From contig JAKAFK010000046.1 in assembly GCA_021817985.1 (NCBI GenBank), positions 1-32,955 of the forward strand: a DNA stretch of 32,955 bases. The letters are read 5' to 3'. The position numbers and the translations under genes are program-made. Shown piece after piece: positions 32,197 through 32,955 of the stretch. The DNA comes from Pseudomonadota bacterium (GTDB lineage: Bacteria; Pseudomonadota; Gammaproteobacteria; Burkholderiales; JAKAFK01). How positions within the stretch are numbered: position 1 is the first letter of the stretch; the number at the start of each line of letters is the position of its first letter. The notes beneath the pieces are model-generated. The model was not told the DNA's origin. It saw only the letters and a list, made by a program, of their open reading frames with translations, and searched no databases.

Positions 32197-32536
32197 GGAT
32201 CGCATCTCCGGGAAGGCGCCGGCGGACGGGGCCTGACACCGGCCAGGGGCGGGGCGCAGGCCCCTGTCTCGTCTCCAGACCTGATGCCTCTCCCGTCCCG
32301 CGCCGCACGGACGACCTCCCAGACCCGTTGCTCCGAGGGCCGGAGAATTCCCCGCCCCGGCAGTGGCCCCAGGCCTTGCGCGGAAGCGCCAGGGGGGCCG
32401 TCAGGAACATCGCCGTCAGCGGGTTCCCCGCGATGCGCCGGCCGGGATGAACGCGACCGGGAACCAGGGAAGAGAGCCTCGATGACCTTCAAGCCGCACG
32501 GGATCGCCGATCCCCGCCCGCACCTGGGTGGCGCCC
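32197..32536. other. Intergenic region after topA
   Basis: No gene is supported in these 340 bp; frames here are arginine- and proline-rich. It carries the hairpin described separately and should hold the promoter of the PAS-domain gene, but no clear -10/-35 pair stands out. Confidence 0.4.
32244..32266 (+). terminator. GC-rich hairpin downstream of topA, weak terminator candidate
   Basis: CAGGGGC (32244-32250) pairs with GCCCCTG (32260-32266) around a 9-base loop. It starts 47 bp after the topA stop. The trailing sequence (TCTCGTCTCC) has few T's, so intrinsic termination would be inefficient. Confidence 0.35.
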
Positions 32537-32955
32537 ATGGATGACCCGGACATCAACCAGGATCGTTTGGCGCTCGCGCTGGAGGCGGCGGAACTCGACC
32601 TTTGGGAGAACGATCTGCTCTCCGGGCGGGTGACCCGCAAGGCCACCAGGATCTTCGAGCGGCTCGGGTACACCGAAGCGGAAGCGATGGGGCACCTGGA
32701 TGACCTCTTCGCCATCGTGCATCCGGATGACGTCCCTTTGGTCAAGGCCGCGGTCGCCGACCATTTTTCCGGCGCCACCGCGAATTACCGGTGCGAGTTC
32801 AGGGTGCGTAGCGCGACCGGCGCGTGGGTGTGGTTCGCCAACTACGGCAAGATCATGGATCGAGGGGGAGCGACCCCCGGCCGGCGGTTCATCGGGGTGA
32901 CCTTCAATATCGACGAGCGCAAGCGCAAGGAACACGAGATCTCCCTGCTCAACAG
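32537..32955 (+). CDS. PAS-domain sensory protein, N-terminal part (3' partial)
   Basis: The frame from this ATG stays open to the contig end and gives 139 residues. A PAS_3-type fold is visible: LALALEAAELDLWENDLLSG, then F-E-R-L-G-Y-T-E-A-E-A, I-V-H-P-D-D-V-P-L-V, Y-R-C-E-F-R-V-R and W-V-W-F-A-N-Y-G-K-I, ending with the PAC-like F-I-G-V-T-F-N-I-D-E-R-K-R-K-E. The last residues form the coiled linker that usually leads to another PAS, GGDEF or kinase domain, which is off the contig. The start codon choice is supported by the position of the PAS helix; the upstream sequence is non-coding. Confidence 0.82.
   Translation, partial: MDDPDINQDRLALALEAAELDLWENDLLSGRVTRKATRIFERLGYTEAEAMGHLDDLFAIVHPDDVPLVKAAVADHFSGATANYRCEFRVRSATGAWVWFANYGKIMDRGGATPGRRFIGVTFNIDERKRKEHEISLLN

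Noticed and set aside
1-32955. CRISPR arrays, tRNA or rRNA genes
   Set aside because: No regularly spaced repeats of CRISPR type and no cloverleaf or rRNA sequence were recognised on reading both strands by eye.
1-32955. Possibility that the contig is a circular element whose ends join in one sensor gene
   Set aside because: It carries essential chromosomal genes (topA, def, fmt, rsmB), has no replication or mobilisation genes, and begins with adapter sequence.

Overview
The window is a GC-rich stretch of bacterial chromosome, most likely from a betaproteobacterium. The main support is the minus-strand run def-fmt-rsmB-DUF4390-ntrY-ntrX facing the plus-strand run LysM protein-smg-topA, which is a typical betaproteobacterial order. 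The genus cannot be named from the sequence. Both ends cut through signalling genes, and the first nine bases match the 3' end of the Illumina adapter, so this looks like a whole draft or metagenomic contig.

Left part (1-7296): signalling and envelope genes. Here are the C-terminal half of a hybrid sensor kinase (receiver-Hpt), a receiver-GGDEF diguanylate cyclase, a secreted GlcG/HbpS-like protein and a PAS-GAF-GGDEF-EAL protein with an AGDEF cyclase motif but an intact EAL site. A secreted basic protein, a histidine phosphatase and a lone MlaC follow.

Accessory island (about 7300-11600): a mosaic of debris. It holds a structured non-coding segment that resembles the 5' RNA part of a group II intron, a complete mazEF pair with a clear promoter, a ThiF-family gene fragment, two decayed IS3-type transposase ends, and a direct repeat like an IS terminus. 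Between the two IS ends sits one intact, less GC-rich gene: a radical SAM/SPASM protein with a DUF4214-like N-terminus.

Efflux and sensing block (11584-17996): a MarR/EmrR-type regulator with a palindrome in its promoter, then a NodT-type outer-membrane lipoprotein, EmrA and EmrB, which together make a complete tripartite drug pump. A small DUF3096 membrane protein follows, then a BlaI-type repressor overlapping a short BlaR1-like M56 metalloprotease. The BlaI promoter carries a perfect 18-bp palindrome inside its core, and the predicted transcript is nearly leaderless.

Right part (18307-32955): a DUF488 protein, a thioredoxin-like remnant, a SatP-type acetate transporter and a TPR protein. 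Next is the tight def-fmt-rsmB-DUF4390-ntrY-ntrX operon (translation initiation, rRNA methylation and a two-component system whose NtrX has a degenerate AAA+ domain). Divergently, LysM-smg-topA follows without the dprA gene usually found between LysM and smg. The contig ends inside a PAS-domain gene.
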